Shown one piece after another: positions 1 to 12,342 of a stretch of 64,000 nt of DNA. The position numbers were made by a program, and so were the translations under genes. Positions within the stretch are counted from its first letter, which is position 1. Each line of letters starts with the position of its first letter. The stretch covers positions 434,001 to 498,000 of the forward strand of contig MJGA01000016.1 of NCBI GenBank assembly GCA_001910725.1, given 5' to 3'. The notes beneath the pieces are model-generated. The model did not search any database and had not been told where the DNA came from. It saw only the letters and a list, made by a program, of their open reading frames with translations. Source of the DNA: Phanerodontia chrysosporium (lineage: Eukaryota > Basidiomycota > Agaricomycetes > Polyporales > Phanerochaetaceae).

Positions 1-1992
1 CCAAGGATACATAGGAAGATGCTCACCCAGCCGAGTGTGATCAAGTGCCTTTCCTCCGTAAATTGAAGCACGAGCTCCTCCTCATCCATAGTGCACGTGT
101 CGCTAGTCGAATGTTGTTTCGGGATTAGAAGCGTCGTGACAATGTATTTGCTGCCCTTGTCCTTGCCAAGCAGTAGCCCGCACGTCTCCTTATTCTTCGC
201 GGTGTTAACACGCGCGATAGAGACGAAGCGCTGCAGGCATTCTCGAGGAAGTCGCACGGGCTTAAGCTCGTGCACATCGCCCTCGGTAGAGGCTCCGCGT
301 ACAATGCGGGAGGCGCTGGGAGCTGGCGGTGGTGGTGGTGGCACCGCAGGTGGAACAGGCACGCGAGCTGGAGAAGGACCACGATGAGTATCGTACAATC
401 GGCGGTGATCTGGGACTGGCATGCCCGGCGCGTACGGCGGAATGACAGCGTCCACGGGCGCCGAGCGGTTCGGGAGGAGGTTAGCATACAGTGCACCCCC
501 GGGTTTCGTTTCCAGTAATAAGGCGGCTGAGTCGGGTGGGGGAGCCGTGGAGGGATGGGAAAACATAGAGCGCAAGGACGGAACGTAGCCTTGTTTGAGT
601 TGATGCTGAGACATAAGGGTCGGATATGCTATCGGACCTGCGTCTTGGGGCGCAGGGGACGTTGTTGTCACGGGAGGCGGGTACAATATCCTGGCGAACA
701 GGACGAAATCGTCAGGCGACACGAGACAACATCCGAATGAAAAGTAGATACCCTGGATTCATTTGCTTGGGCTTGGTTGGGGTCTGATACGACTGCCGCG
801 AGTAATTCCACGATACACTCCTATCAATATCGTCCGGATACGGCGCCGCAGCTTCTGCTGACATCCTGGATGGCACGGCACCATACGTGTCAATATGGGA
901 TCGGTGTTGTGAAGAGCTTGGAGGGCGCGACGGATGGGGCGAAGCCGACTGGGGATCTCGACGGGTCGGAGTCTCCGGCTCTTGCGACCGCCTGTGGTAT
1001 ACGTCGGTGTCTATTCTTGTATCTCCTAAGCCATGAGAGGCGGCAGCATGTTGTCGTCGAGCCTCCCGAGCTGCCAGTTCCGTTTCTTGCTGGCGGCGAA
1101 GGATGCCTTCTTGTTCTTGTCGTCTTCGCTCTTCTACTCGTCTCCGCGCCCTATCCTCGTCATCCGAATGCGGTCTCCTCGCCTCATCCTCAGCTCGCAG
1201 CCTCGCCATCCGCTCTTGCTGTGCAGCTTCCCTGGCGTCTGCAGCGCGTTGCGCCTCAATAGAGTCCCGTTGACGAGCCTCTTTCGCTCGTCTAGCCCAT
1301 TCCGTCTCTTCATGTATCCTTCTCTGCTGTTCGTTGTTGCGACGCCAGTCGTCTTCAATGCGTGCAGCTTCCAGAGCCTGTCGCGTGCGCTCTTCCTCCT
1401 GCGCACGCAGAAGTTCTTCTTTCTTGCGCCGAGCTGCTTCTTGAGCGATTGCGTTCGAGTCTAGCTGCGATGGTGCATCATCGCCGGGGTGACTTGCTCT
1501 CCACTTCTCGTAACGTTCAACGAGGAATGGTTTGAGCTTGCTGAGGCTATCCAAAATGTCCTGCCCATTCTGTGTACGACGAGATCGATCAGCGTGCTGC
1601 ACATCGACCTTTCACCGAGACAAATACACGTGCTGTGCACCGGCTACAGCGCCCTAAATTAAACAAAGCGGAAGACTGACCATGGCAAGGTTCGCCCGCT
1701 GGTCGGCATTCAGCAGAGTATAGTACTCGCTGTGTGTCGGCAGCTTCTCGAGCACAATGGTGGCAGCTCTGGCAAATTCCATGAAAGCTGCCTCGTAATC
1801 CGTAGCGTCGACATAGCTGTTGCCAACCTTGCGTGCCTTCTCGGCTGTTCGAAGCCAGTGCTTCAGAGGTTGCTTCGGATCCCAGACATTGTGCTGCGCT
1901 ATAGCCGCTAGCTCGGCAATCGTTCTGGGGCGGTTCCCGTTGGCGTAATTGGATGCAGCATGGGGTGTCGTCGGGTGTGCGGAACTGCTCAT
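1..1992 (-). CDS. AMSH-like JAMM deubiquitinase (sst2 type), 3' part outside window
   Basis: Zinc metalloprotease of the AMSH/STAMBP family, which in known members cleaves K63-linked ubiquitin chains on endosomal cargo. The first exon (ATG at 1990-1992) encodes a USP8/AMSH-type N-terminal helical domain (WDPKQPLKHWLRTAEKARKV, then the YVDATDYEAAFMEFARAATI region). After an intron at about 1593-1680 comes a long Glu/Arg-rich coiled coil (about 1000-1590) and a Pro-rich linker carrying MSQHQLKQGYVPS. The JAMM domain starts near base 260, with the catalytic glutamate in NKETCGLLLG (about 180-195) and the segment TCTMDEE. The exon ends with LGW at 27, followed by a GTGAGC donor, so the expected zinc-binding HTHPTQ...D motif lies beyond base 1. 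An earlier in-frame ATG at 2089-2091 exists; 1992 is preferred because MSSS begins the conserved part. Confidence 0.88.
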
Positions 1993-2545
1993 AGTACAGT
2001 GTGTTGTCAAAGGACGTGATGGCTGTCTGCGGTCGGTCGTAATGGTAGCAGCACAAGGAGTGCTAGTCAGCTTAGCATACGCACTGCCCAATCAGGATAA
2101 CTGCGGCGGTGTTCGTTACGTCTGGCAGAACAATTTTTGGATGTCGCGCATGGAGTATATAAAAGTCCACCGAGAGCGGGGAATTCGACGAGCAGACTGC
2201 GATTTAAAAACGCTGGAGAGTCACTGAGATTTCAGGCAAAGGCGAGAGGAAAGAACATGGTTCACCGACTGCGACCAAAGCGCCACCACCACGCGTGTGA
2301 CTTGTTACGCACCAAATATGGGTGGATTTTGATCGCAACGGGAACAAATGTCCGTGGGAATGTTTTCGACGAAAGAATCTAGAGCTCACGGCGGTCGACT
2401 GCCTCCTCACTCAACGGCGTTGCTCCTGGGCAACTTCCCCCTCGCGGAACCCTGTACTATCCTCAACGCCGCGTACACGCTTGGACGCATTTCCCTCAAC
2501 CACACGCTCCTTTAACGAACTTGGCTGGACGCCAGCTCTTGCAAA

Positions 2546-4766
2546 ATGCACGATGGCAGCCCTGGTAGCAAGCGGAGTTTCCTCTATGTGGCAGCGGTGC
2601 TGCTAATCTTCATGCAAGCCGGGTTCTGGAGTGCCAGGAAGAAGACACAAGAGGTGTTCCCGGACAACTCTCTGGTGCCCAAACCTCCGAGCTTTCTCTC
2701 GTTAATCAAGGGGCAGTCCAAGACGGTCATCAACGAGCACCCTATCCCGAAGCTCATGGCTGAGGCCGAGCTGCAATTTCGCGAACGCCTCTCTAGGCAG
2801 AGCAAAACACTTCCACAGGCCGTGGCAGAATATAAGAAACGTTTCAAACGCGACCCACCGCGAGGCTTCGACGACTGGTGGAAGTTCGTGCAGGACAACG
2901 GTGTCCTCATGATTGACGAGTATAACGCCATTGCAGAGGATCTAGAACCCTTCTGGGACCTCTCTCCGGAAGAGTTTAGGCAGAGGGCATCCTTGGTACG
3001 CGTGTTGTTGGCCTAGAAGCACCATAGACTCAACGCTTTGCGTCCGATTCAGGCGGGGCATTTGCCTTCGATCGACTTGGTCAAGATTCGTAGCGGTGCA
3101 GGACAGGCTGTAAACATCAAAGAAGGATTCGATAACCCTGATGGTGTCAGTGCGCGTGCAAAGGGTTTCCTGCTCATGATCGAGAAGTTCCAAGACAAAG
3201 TGCGTAGTCACTGGTTTTCTGGGACTTGGTTCATTCTGACGCGTCTGCAGCTTCCTGACATGGACCTGCCGATCAATGCCATGGCTGAAGGGCGTATACT
3301 GGTACCTTGGGAATACCGGAAGTACCCTAATCTGACCGATGGTATGTCCCACATCCAGCGTCGGCATCGTATCTGTGCTCTAACTACCTCATAGGCGCAC
3401 TTGCCGAGCAGCTTAGTGGGAAATATTCTCCGGATTGGCGAGGCGAAGGCAACGTTTGGGAAGCCTTCCGCCGTACTTGCGAGCCTGGATCTCCTGCTCG
3501 CCATTTGTTCAGTTCTACCCGCGCCTCGTCCACCACCCAGGTCCGGCTGAGCCAGCTCGAATCAAATAGTGACGAAGTGACGTTTGCCCGAAATGTGCAA
3601 GGGAACTTCTCCTTCTGTCAGCACCCCTGGGCACATTACAGCCAAGGACACTTCTTTTCCGACTGGAGAACGATACCTGTCCTATTCCCGATCTTCTCTC
3701 CGGCGAAGGCTTCCGGATTTCTGGACATTCGAGTTCCTAGTCATTACTACCATGGCCAGACCCGCCGGTATACCTATGGATGGGATCCAGTGAATCTAGA
3801 GCTTCACAGCGTTGACCATATGGAGACGCCGTGGGAGATGAAGAGCGACAAAATCTTCTGGCGAGGCGCGTCCACTGGCGGCGGAAGCTCCCCACCGGGC
3901 TTTGCAGGGCAGTATCAGCGCCACAGGTACGCAATTACAGTCCGTTCTGCCTTCGTACCCTCGAACTCAAGCATGGCGGTCTAGGCTTGTTCGGATGGCA
4001 ACTGACCAGTCGACGACGAACCGCACTATCCTGTTTGCCGACCCTCCAGGTTCGAAGACGTACGTGTTTACGGATGTGCCGACGGCGGCGCTGAACAAAG
4101 AGGTCATGGATGTGGCCTTCGTCAAGCTCGTGGACACGTTTAACTTCCCTGGCGGCATCGATGCCTTACTCAGGGACTATCGCTTCGACGAGAGTGGTGT
4201 CAGCCTTGGTGACCACTGGAAATACAAATACCTCGTCGACGTCGATGGCATGGGGTACTCTGGCCGCTTTTTCTCCTTCCTGGAGTCGGACAGTGCTGTC
4301 CTGAAGGCAACTGTGTACCGTGAGTTCTTCGAGGAGTGGATCCAACCCTGGTGCGTGCTTCGGAGTACTCCGTTGGATCCAACACCCTTATTCTAGTGCT
4401 TACGCGCAGGTTGCATTACATCCCGCTCTCACCCACGTACCACGAGATCTACAACGTCCATGCTTTCTTCTCCGGTGGAACTGAGTCCACCCTGCGCGCC
4501 GCGAACTCAACGGCGTTGGAACTGCCCCCCACGCAGCGCAAGTCCGTGGATGGCGACAGGCGCCTTCGCCGGATTGCACGCGCTGGAAAGCAGTGGAAGC
4601 GGACCCTCGGGAGAAGAGTAGACATGGAAGGTAAAGTGCCGCAGTCTATCTCATGGAGCGCTGTGTCTGACGTGCATTGGTCATGACAGCATATGTTTAT
4701 AGGCTGTGCTTGGAGTACGCACGCCTGTGGTCCGATGATAGAGATTCTATGAACTTTACTCTGTGA
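2546..4766 (+). CDS. GT90 / CAP10-like glycosyltransferase
   Basis: Type II membrane glycosyltransferase of family GT90 (CAP10, xylosyltransferase-like), expected in the Golgi and acting on cell-wall or secreted glycans; donor and acceptor cannot be told from sequence. It begins MHDGSPGSKRSFLYVAAVLL, a short cytosolic tail and a single signal anchor. Next comes the basidiomycete GT90 stem signature (AEYKKRFKRDPPRGFDDWW). The catalytic region holds WRGASTGGGS near 3865-3890 and KYLVDVDGMGYSGRFFSFL near 4225-4280, the usual GT90 core motifs, then LHYIPLSPTYHEIYN. Short introns interrupt the frame, for example near 3000-3050 and 4631-4689. The last intron restores the family C-terminus (DMEAYVYRLCLEYARLW) and stops at TGA 4764-4766. 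All joins stay in frame, so the gene looks intact. Confidence 0.9.
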
Positions 4767-5651
4767 AACCTCTCAACTGGTATAATCTGTTAGTTGGACT
4801 CTGGGGCCTCCGAGCCGTCGCATGGATGTATCATATATTTACTAGTTGCTTTAATAACGCGTAGATCGCTCTGTTTGTGTATAAATGCCGGATTGGGCTG
4901 GGGAGAGCAGGATGATTCGCGCAAGTGCACACCTTCCTTCGGACGACCAGCGCCTCAAGCTTACTCCTGACTGCCATCTTCGCGGGCATGACTGCCGCTT
5001 TGCAGCTCGAGCATTTTATTCATTCTGACGAGCTCCGAGTACCCATCCAGGACCCTTGCTTAGAGAGCTTGTGACCGGTCCTATGGCTGATCACAGCGAG
5101 ATCTCAGAGCCGAGAGGCATTAAATCCACAACAACAACAGACTAATGTGTGGAGGCTACACGGGCCAAGCACACTCGCTATCTCCTGGCCGCTTCATGGT
5201 GGTATCGCCACGTTTCCCACTCATGGCTGATGGATCATTCACTCCCTGAATGGTGCGTCGTGTTCTGGCCTATTCCTGGACGCATTCATGACCTCTGGGG
5301 TAGTCACCCGTACAGAATGGTTCCCACCAGGACCGCTGTGCTATCGGGGACCCACAGTGGCTACAGTCCCCAAGGTTCACGACTAGTGCCGACGGCTTTG
5401 ACAGCGCCTACAAGCATGGACGACACGGCCCCGCCGGTGCTGCTCTCGCGCAGCGTTAATCCAGGACGAAGGCGGTTCTGATTGAGATCTCCGAGCCATG
5501 CTGCTCGTGCATGGTGAGAAGAATATCAAGTGCTCCATACCTGGTGTGCCTCCGCAGGTCCCGACTCTCGTCATAAGACCAGGGACCGCGCTCTGGATGC
5601 GGGTTGAATCCGCCCACTATCGGACCCCTCGCTTAGCGTATCCCTCCACCC
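4767..5651 (+). other. Intergenic, no gene seen
   Basis: This 885-base stretch lies between two genes on the same strand and must hold the GT90 3' end and the promoter of the next gene. The open frames in it (for example 5149-5481 and 5498-5851) resemble no family I know and lack gene-like codon structure. No tRNA-like or repeated structure was noticed. Confidence 0.5.
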
Positions 5652-7204
5652 ATGCCAACAGCCACGTCCATGCCGCTCTCGACAATGTCGGTCCTCTCCT
5701 CGCCCTCTGCCTCGTCGACCTCCAGCCGCAGCTCAGATGGCCTCCCGTTTCCGCGAAACATGTCCGACTTCGAGGTCGAGCATACACCAACGAAGGCAGC
5801 GTTCTCACCGGGCAAGCAGCGGAGACGAAGACAGTCATCCGACTACGATAGTGAGACCGCGTTCCGTGCCAGCGTGGCAATGCTCCTCGCTGCGAAAGCG
5901 CGTCCGTTCTCTGTCTGTGGTCGGATACCAGTCGACCCTACCGCTCTCATTCTGTTCTTCCGCTCAAAGGTGCGTACCAGCCTTCTGTATATGCCTCAAT
6001 TCCACTGACTATCGTACTTAGAGCGGTATCACACATTCATTGGACTTCCCCATCGATGTCGACTATGACTTGCCACCGTCACTAGACGTACTCATTGGGG
6101 CATGTCGACCACAGTCCGTTTCAGGCCTGGAGGACTTCTCTGAGCACGAGGCACTCTTCTATCCTCCTCACCTACCTCTCACGACAACCCTCGAGATTGC
6201 TAATCACCCTATCTTGGAAGCTATTCGCAACACATTGTTCCCCACATTACCGACGGGCCATTACCTCACGGCGATCCGGGACAAGCTCCAAATCTGGCTG
6301 AAAGGCAGCGGCATGAGGACGCCCTTGAAGCCCACAGACATGCGCGTTGCTACGATCCTCGTCACTCTCCCTGTCCGCTTCCGTGGCGGTGACCTCGTCG
6401 TTCGTAGCCCAGAGGGCGCGGAAGAGAGGTACCATGCGCGGGGCGGCAAGGTCGGCGACATTGAGTGGACGGCGTTCATGGCAGACTGTGACCATGAAAT
6501 CGAGCCTGTCATCAAGGGGTGTCGTCTTACTATCTCATATGCGGTCCACATCAAGTCATTCGGACCAGCTGCCATCCAGCCAGATCCTCTGATCACGCCC
6601 AGCGACCACTTCCTTGACCTGTTGTCTCCCGTCTTGAACCTGTCTCGTGGTCGCAAGCTTGCGTTCCATCTTACTAATGAATATGGTATTTGCCCAGGCG
6701 AGGCTTTAGCAGAGTCTCTGGTACCATATGTATGTGTCTCCACCATCTGATATTTTTCGATGTCTAACTCCTTGATTCTTGCAGCTGAAGGGCGGAGACT
6801 CTATTCTCTACCATGCACTCAAGCTCTATAAATTGGAGCCTGAGTTGCGCTGGAGTGCTGGGGGTTACGTCTGGCCCGTCGACCGCTGCGTCGACCTGAG
6901 TGCTGACCTTGAAGGCAGCCCCATGTCCCAGAGCGCTCGAATGCCGATAGTCGACGGGCTCAGACAGGTCAGCGCATCCCCTCCGCGGATGGTGGGGGTT
7001 ATGCCGGATGTCGGCGAGTCTACCGAGAGCCTGCGTGCCAAGGTCGAGCGAAGCGGTGCAATACGCATCTCGCAGGCCGGCATCGTTCTCCTGTCCGCAC
7101 CGACTTCTCCTGGTGGTGCGGCAAAGGAGCGGGTACCCATCGTGCAAAGCGGGGAGCTGGAAAAGCTCGTCATCAACGCACTGCTCGTTGTTTATGTTCC
7201 GTGA
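5652..7204 (+). CDS. Putative 2OG-Fe(II) oxygenase-like (jelly-roll) protein
   Basis: Three exons, 5652-5969, 6022-6729 and 6785-7204, join in phase to about 481 residues. A low-complexity Ser-rich N-terminus precedes a globular part. The block LPVRFRGGDLVVRSPEG... then IEWTAFMADCDHEIEPVIKG and CRLTISYAVHI has the arrangement seen in fungal prolyl-4-hydroxylase-like 2OG oxygenases: GG(D/E)L on one strand, W.AF..D, HE.. as distal iron ligand, and G.R.....Y. The upstream His of a classical HxD pair is not obvious, so catalytic activity is unproven. The C-terminal exon contains no motif I recognise. Substrate unknown; family assignment is by pattern only. Introns carry GTGCGT and GTATGT donors. 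Confidence 0.65.
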
Positions 7205-7601
7205 ACATCGTCTTCATTTTGGTCTGTTAACTTTATTAGCCGAGTTTCCAGTAGTGTAGCCATCGGACGTCCACGATCCTACTGTACTTTATATACCACC
7301 CGCACTGTAGCCCTCGTATCCACCATCTGCTAGCACATCCAATTTTATTCAGCGCATTTTCTCTCTTTTTTACTCGTGACGTCCGAACTTGGGCTGGGCG
7401 GAGTGCGGGCGAACCAATCAGAGCAATTCCGTTAGGTCCCTGTTCAATTGAAACTCCGCCTCAATGCGCGTCTAGGGCAGTTTGGTCAGCGTGAACGACG
7501 ACGACGACCCACGAAATATTCCCGGCCTCGAGGCCATCCTGCTTGACGTTGAGGTCGTCTACTAGCCGCTCAGCCCTATATACTACCACTGCCCTCTAAA
7601 T
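7205..7601 (+). other. Intergenic, promoter of complex I gene
   Basis: This 397-base gap between co-oriented genes contains the short 5' region of the complex I subunit gene. It has AT-rich and pyrimidine-rich patches (about 7320-7375) but no recognisable element or RNA gene. Confidence 0.4.
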
Positions 7602-10390
7602 ATGCTCCGGCTGGTTTCGTCCGCGTCCAGGCCTGCGTCAACGGGCATACTCGGAGTGGTCGCACCTGCTACTTCAGCCCGGCAAGGTGCGTAGGGCCCA
7701 TGGACAGGTGCGGAAGTGCGCGGCACTGACTCCTAGGTTGTGCAGGTCGCAGGACGTTCGCTTCTACGTCAAGCCGCAGTGCCGACATCACGCTCACTGT
7801 CGACGGGAAGGAAGTGACCGTGCCTCAAGGTTCGCAGAGGTCATCTCTCGTGTGGGGGTTGCGTGCTGAGGGCTTGCATATTGGAAAGGTTCTGCCTTGA
7901 TTCAAGCTTGCGAGGCTGCGGGTGCGACGATACCACGGTATGTGGACGCGACGTGACTGGGTTGAACCTGCGCTAAAGCGCGCTCCTCCTCCAGATTCTG
8001 CTACCATGATAGGTGCGCAAGGGCAGACTGCAACGAAGACGAGATGACTGAAGTTTGTTCTGTGTAGGCTCGCGATTGCAGGAAACTGCCGGTGCGTGCA
8101 AAGTATGACATACCGCGTCGCTGCAATTGGCTAACCTCGACTGTAGTATGTGCTTGGTTGAAGTCGAACGCTCGCCAAAGCCTGTCGCTTCATGGTACGC
8201 AGCCCCCAAGTTCGCAAGTTTTTAGCTCATTTCCACCGCAGTGCAATGCCCGCCATGCCTGGAGCGAAGGTCTTCACGAACACTCCATTAGTTCACGAAG
8301 CTCGGTGAGTTCTGCACCCATGCAACCAAGATAACCTACTCAAGCATCTCCAGTGAGGGTGTCATGGAGTTCTTGCTATCCAATCACCCATTGGACTGCC
8401 CCATTTGTGATCAGGGTGGCGAATGTGACCTCCAGGACCAGTCTATGCGTTATGGCACCGACCGCACACGCTTCCACGAGATCACCGGAAAACGTGCAGT
8501 TGAAGACAAGGACCTGGGACCTCTCGTCAAGACTTCCATGAACCGTTGCATTCAGTGCACTCGTTGCGTGCGGTTCGCGAATGAAGTCGCTGGTGTGGAG
8601 GAGTTGGGTACGACAGGACGGGGTAACGACATGCAAATCGGCATGTACGTGGAGAAGACGATGAACTCTGAGCTGTCTGGCAACATCGTCGACCTCTGCC
8701 CCGTAGGTGCCTTGACAAGCAAGCCGTACGCGTTCCACGCCCGTCCATGGGAGCTCAAGCACACCGACTCCGTAGATGTGATGGACGCTGTCGGCTCCAA
8801 CATTCGCGTCGACTCTCGCGGCGTCATCGTCATGCGCGTCCAGCCAAGGCCCAATGACGACGTCAACGAGGAGTGGATCAGCGACAAGACTCGCTACGCA
8901 TACGACGGCCTGAAGTTCCAGCGGTTGACTGTTCCTCTCGTCAAGCAGGGCGACAGGTTTGTGCACGCGACCTGGGAAGAGGCTCTGGCAGCCGTTGCTG
9001 AGGGTCTGGCGCGCTCAGGTGCCACAGGCGATGAGATTCAAGCCGTCGCGGGACACCTCGCGGATACCGAGACTCTCGTAGCTCTGAAAGACCTCGTCAA
9101 CCGGCTTGGCTCGGATAACCTTACTTTGGACCACCCTGGCGGTAATGCGGCCCCAGTCCACGCCGTCGATGTCCGGTCGAACTACCTCTTCAACTCGACG
9201 ATTCCTGGTGTCGAGCGCGCCGATGTTATCCTCTTGGTCGGTACTAACCCGAGACATGAGGCGGCTGTCCTCAACTCTCGCATTCGCAAGAGCTGGCTTC
9301 ACACTGGTCTCGAGGTCGGCTTGATCGGAGAGCGTGTCGACACTACCTACGGCTATGATTATCTCGGCAACGACGCGAAGGCTGTTGCTGACTTCGTCGC
9401 CGGCAAGGGAGAATTCGCCGAGAAGTTCAAGACCGCGAAGTACCCCTTGATTATCGTCGGCAGCTCCCTCACAGAGCACCCCGATGGCGCCGCCGTGTAC
9501 AACGCACTCGCGAAGTTCGTTGACCAAAACAAGGAGAAGCTTGTTACGCCAGAGTGGAACGGCTTCAGTGTCCTCCAACGCGTACGTCGACCACTTCAAT
9601 TGGTAGTATTCAGGTAGCTGATATCTTTCTAGGCTGCATCTCGCCCGGCTGCCTACGACATCGGCTTCGTCCCCTCGAAAAAGGCGTCATCTGTCAAGCC
9701 GAAGTTCGTCTACCTGCTGAACGCCGACGAGGTCGACCCCAAATCGATCCCGCGTGACGCCTTCGTTGTGTACCAGGGACACCATGGTGACCTTGGTGCC
9801 CAGCTTGCGGACGTCTGCCTGCCTGCCGCCGCTTACACCGAGAAGTCGACAACTTGGGTCAACACAGAAGGTCGGTCACAGCTCGGCCGTGCTGCTGTTC
9901 CACCACCAGGTGCCTCTCGCGAGGATTGGAAGATCGTTCGGTATGTCCCGTACGGCTCTTCCTCACTTATCCCTCGCTGACCCTCGCATATGTAGCGCGT
10001 TGTCGGAGGTTCTTGGTCACCCTCTGCCATATGATGATGTCCTCACTCTTCGCGACCGTATGTGGGAGATCTCACCTACTCTTCTGCGGTATGACACCAC
10101 CGAGCCGACGTCGAGGGAGGTCATGCTCGCGGGTCTCAAGGCCATCATCTCTGGCACTGCGAATGCAAAGGTCACAGGTACACCACTCAAGAAGCCAATA
10201 GAGAACTTCTACCAGACAGATCCTATCTCGAGAGCGTGAGTCGCGTGTCCCCGCCCTTTGTTGTGCTTGCGTGCTGATATGATTTATTATTAGATCTGTC
10301 ACGATGGCACAATGCACCCGTGCATTTGTCAAGGGTGAGAACTACGGCTTCAGCGACTTGTCAAGTAAACCGCAGGCCTCGTACGCGTAG
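7602..10390 (+). CDS. nuo78: NADH:ubiquinone oxidoreductase 75/78-kDa iron-sulfur subunit
   Basis: Largest subunit of the peripheral arm of mitochondrial complex I (NDUFS1 / nuo-78 / bacterial NuoG); it carries electrons from FMN through N1b, N4 and N5 clusters. Eleven exons join in phase: 7602-7686, 7746-7829, 7889-7937, 7995-8012, 8068-8091, 8147-8194, 8242-8304, 8354-9581, 9633-9940, 9996-10235 and 10294-10390. The protein starts with a presequence rich in Arg and Ser. It then shows the [2Fe-2S] ligands (FCYHD, GNCRMC, ASCAMPAMPG), [20 protein letters not shown], and the [4Fe-4S] ligands of [18 protein letters not shown], followed by the molybdopterin-oxidoreductase-like fold without cofactor ligands. 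It ends ...SSKPQASYA. Two exons are only 18 and 24 nt. No damage seen. Confidence 0.97.
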
Positions 10391-10513
10391 ACTTTTTTGG
10401 GACTTGCAATGCATCGTTGTTTTTATATCCTCTCGAAGAAATTTGCGGACGCTGATAAAACCTTCTTGAACGCAAAAAGTAGATACAGTATGGAAATGCG
10501 AAAGGAGATCCCT

Positions 10514-12277
10514 CTACACGCTGTAGCCCGTTAACCCGCTGAAGTTCACGATCTCCCCGGCAGAACCGCCAGAGACCGAGAGTTCTGACCAGTTCCAGGT
10601 GCCTGCGCGAGCGCCGCATCAGTGGACAGCCGGTTCCTCCCTGGTCATACTCACCTGTGCAAGCCCCCTTCCCGCAGTTAATGGCCACACGCTCTGCTCC
10701 GCTGTTTACAGTCAGAGTCGTCTTCGCGCCGGTAAAGTTGATGTCCTGTCGAAATCGCCCTCCGGTGAGACTACACTACTACAGGGGGGAGAAAGCCACT
10801 TACGGAGATGGTGACGCCCGTGCCAGGCGTGCCGAGGGTGTCGGGGTAGCTCTGCCCACTACGTGAGCCTCCCCGCCTCATAAACCTACGGTGCACCGCG
10901 GCTCACCTGGTCGATGAGGACGCCGAACTGGCGGAGGCCCGAGCCCGTGTTGCCGCTGTAGGTGACGTTCGTGACCGACGCGTCCGTCGCGTCCGCCTTC
11001 GTCTTGATGCGGAGCCCGTTGTCGCTGTTCGTGATCGTGTTCCCCTGGATGATGACGCCCGACACCGTCGCGTCGCTGCTGATCGAGCCCTGCGCGCTGC
11101 CGTCAGCCGTTGCGCGCGTGCAGAAATGGGGAGAGGGCGCACGATGGAGATGCCGTGCCCGCCCGAGCACGTGTTCCGCTGGAAGACGATGTTGCTGCCC
11201 TTGTTGATCGCGAGGCAGTCGTCCTGGTTCATGATTTTGCTGGTGGTGCTCTGGGTCAGCTCGTCGGCACCAGGAAGCGAGAACTGTGGCTCACCTGTCT
11301 TGGATGGTCAGGTCCGTCGTGCTCACGTCGAAACCGTCAGTATTGTGTCCCGCTGCCTTGCCACCGCTGTTCGCGTTTGGCTGGTCGCCAAGCGCTGCAA
11401 GAAAGAGCGGTTCAGTGGCATGGAATTTTGTCCTGTCGGGTGTACTCACAGTTGTCGACCGTGACTTGGGAGATGACGAGCGGCGCAGGGTTCGATATGC
11501 TGAACGCACGTTCGGGGGAGTTGAGAACTCTCACGTTCTGTGGCGGTCGTCAACATCTGCTAGGACAGAGGGCATGTGTCTGACGGACCGTGAATGTGCC
11601 TGAGATTTTGATCCTGGTCGCAATGGTGAGTTATTTTGTCCTATCTCCGTCTGCATTGGTAGTCTCCGACTCACTTCATCATAGGTGCGGGCTTGGTGAC
11701 TCCGCCGTTACCGCCTTGGCCATCCTGCATAAGCGTCAGCTTGAATACGAGGCTCTAGAACTCTGGAGCCTGCGTACCCAGTAGAAGGGGCCGTTCCCAT
11801 CGAAGGTGTGCCCATTTCCGTTGACTGAGATTGACTGAGCGATGAAGCTAACGGCAGCTGTGCAGCGTTGACTTACAGACAATGTTCTTTCCGCTGGATG
11901 AGGTCTCTTGAGTCCGAGGCCCTCAACATTTCGCAGGTGAGAATATCGTACCTGACTTGGAACAGTGGGCCATCCCACGTCTTGTTACCGAAAGTGATGT
12001 CACCCACTGTAAATTTAGGTATGGTCAAAATCGGTCTTCTCACAAATGAGACATTAATCTTACACATGTTGACAGTAGTATTGTCCTCGAGGGACAGGTT
12101 GAACGTTTCGCCGGCTGGCACAGTGAACGAGTTGATATTCACTGTGGTGCACTTTACCGCGGCGGACACGTCCGACATGGACGAGATAGTGCCTGTGCAC
12201 GATGAGGACGCTTGTGGGGCGGCGGCCGCAAACGAGAATGCGACAGAGAGGATGACGAAAGCGAGAGTCAGAGCCAT
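10514..12277 (-). CDS. Secreted endo-polygalacturonase, GH28
   Basis: Extracellular pectinase that hydrolyses alpha-1,4 bonds in homogalacturonan. The ATG at 12275-12277 opens a clear signal peptide ([20 protein letters not shown]) and then [19 protein letters not shown]. Hallmarks follow over several exons: [38 protein letters not shown] with the first catalytic Asp, NQDDCLAIN with the Asp pair, GGHGISI with the His, and NGLRIKTK with the substrate-binding RIK. The C-terminus reads [20 protein letters not shown] and stops at 10514-10516. All four GH28 catalytic motifs are present, so the enzyme should be active. Endo rather than exo action is inferred from size and motif spacing. A TATA-like GGATAAATAG sits about 60 nt upstream. 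Confidence 0.93.
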
Positions 12278-12332
12278 GGTGTACGGATGAGTGGAGTGGT
12301 GCAGGTGTCTGGTCCGCTCGGCCCAAGCTGCG

Positions 12333-12342
12333 CTATTTATCC
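12333..12342 (-). promoter_or_regulatory. TATA-like box of polygalacturonase gene
   Basis: On the minus strand the sequence GGATAAATAG lies about 60 nt before the GH28 start codon, a usual spacing for a fungal TATA box with a short leader. It was identified by position and sequence only. Confidence 0.5.

Noticed and set aside
7577..7582. TATATA upstream of the complex I gene
   Set aside because: It is only about 20 nt before the ATG, too close for a TATA box serving this start codon.
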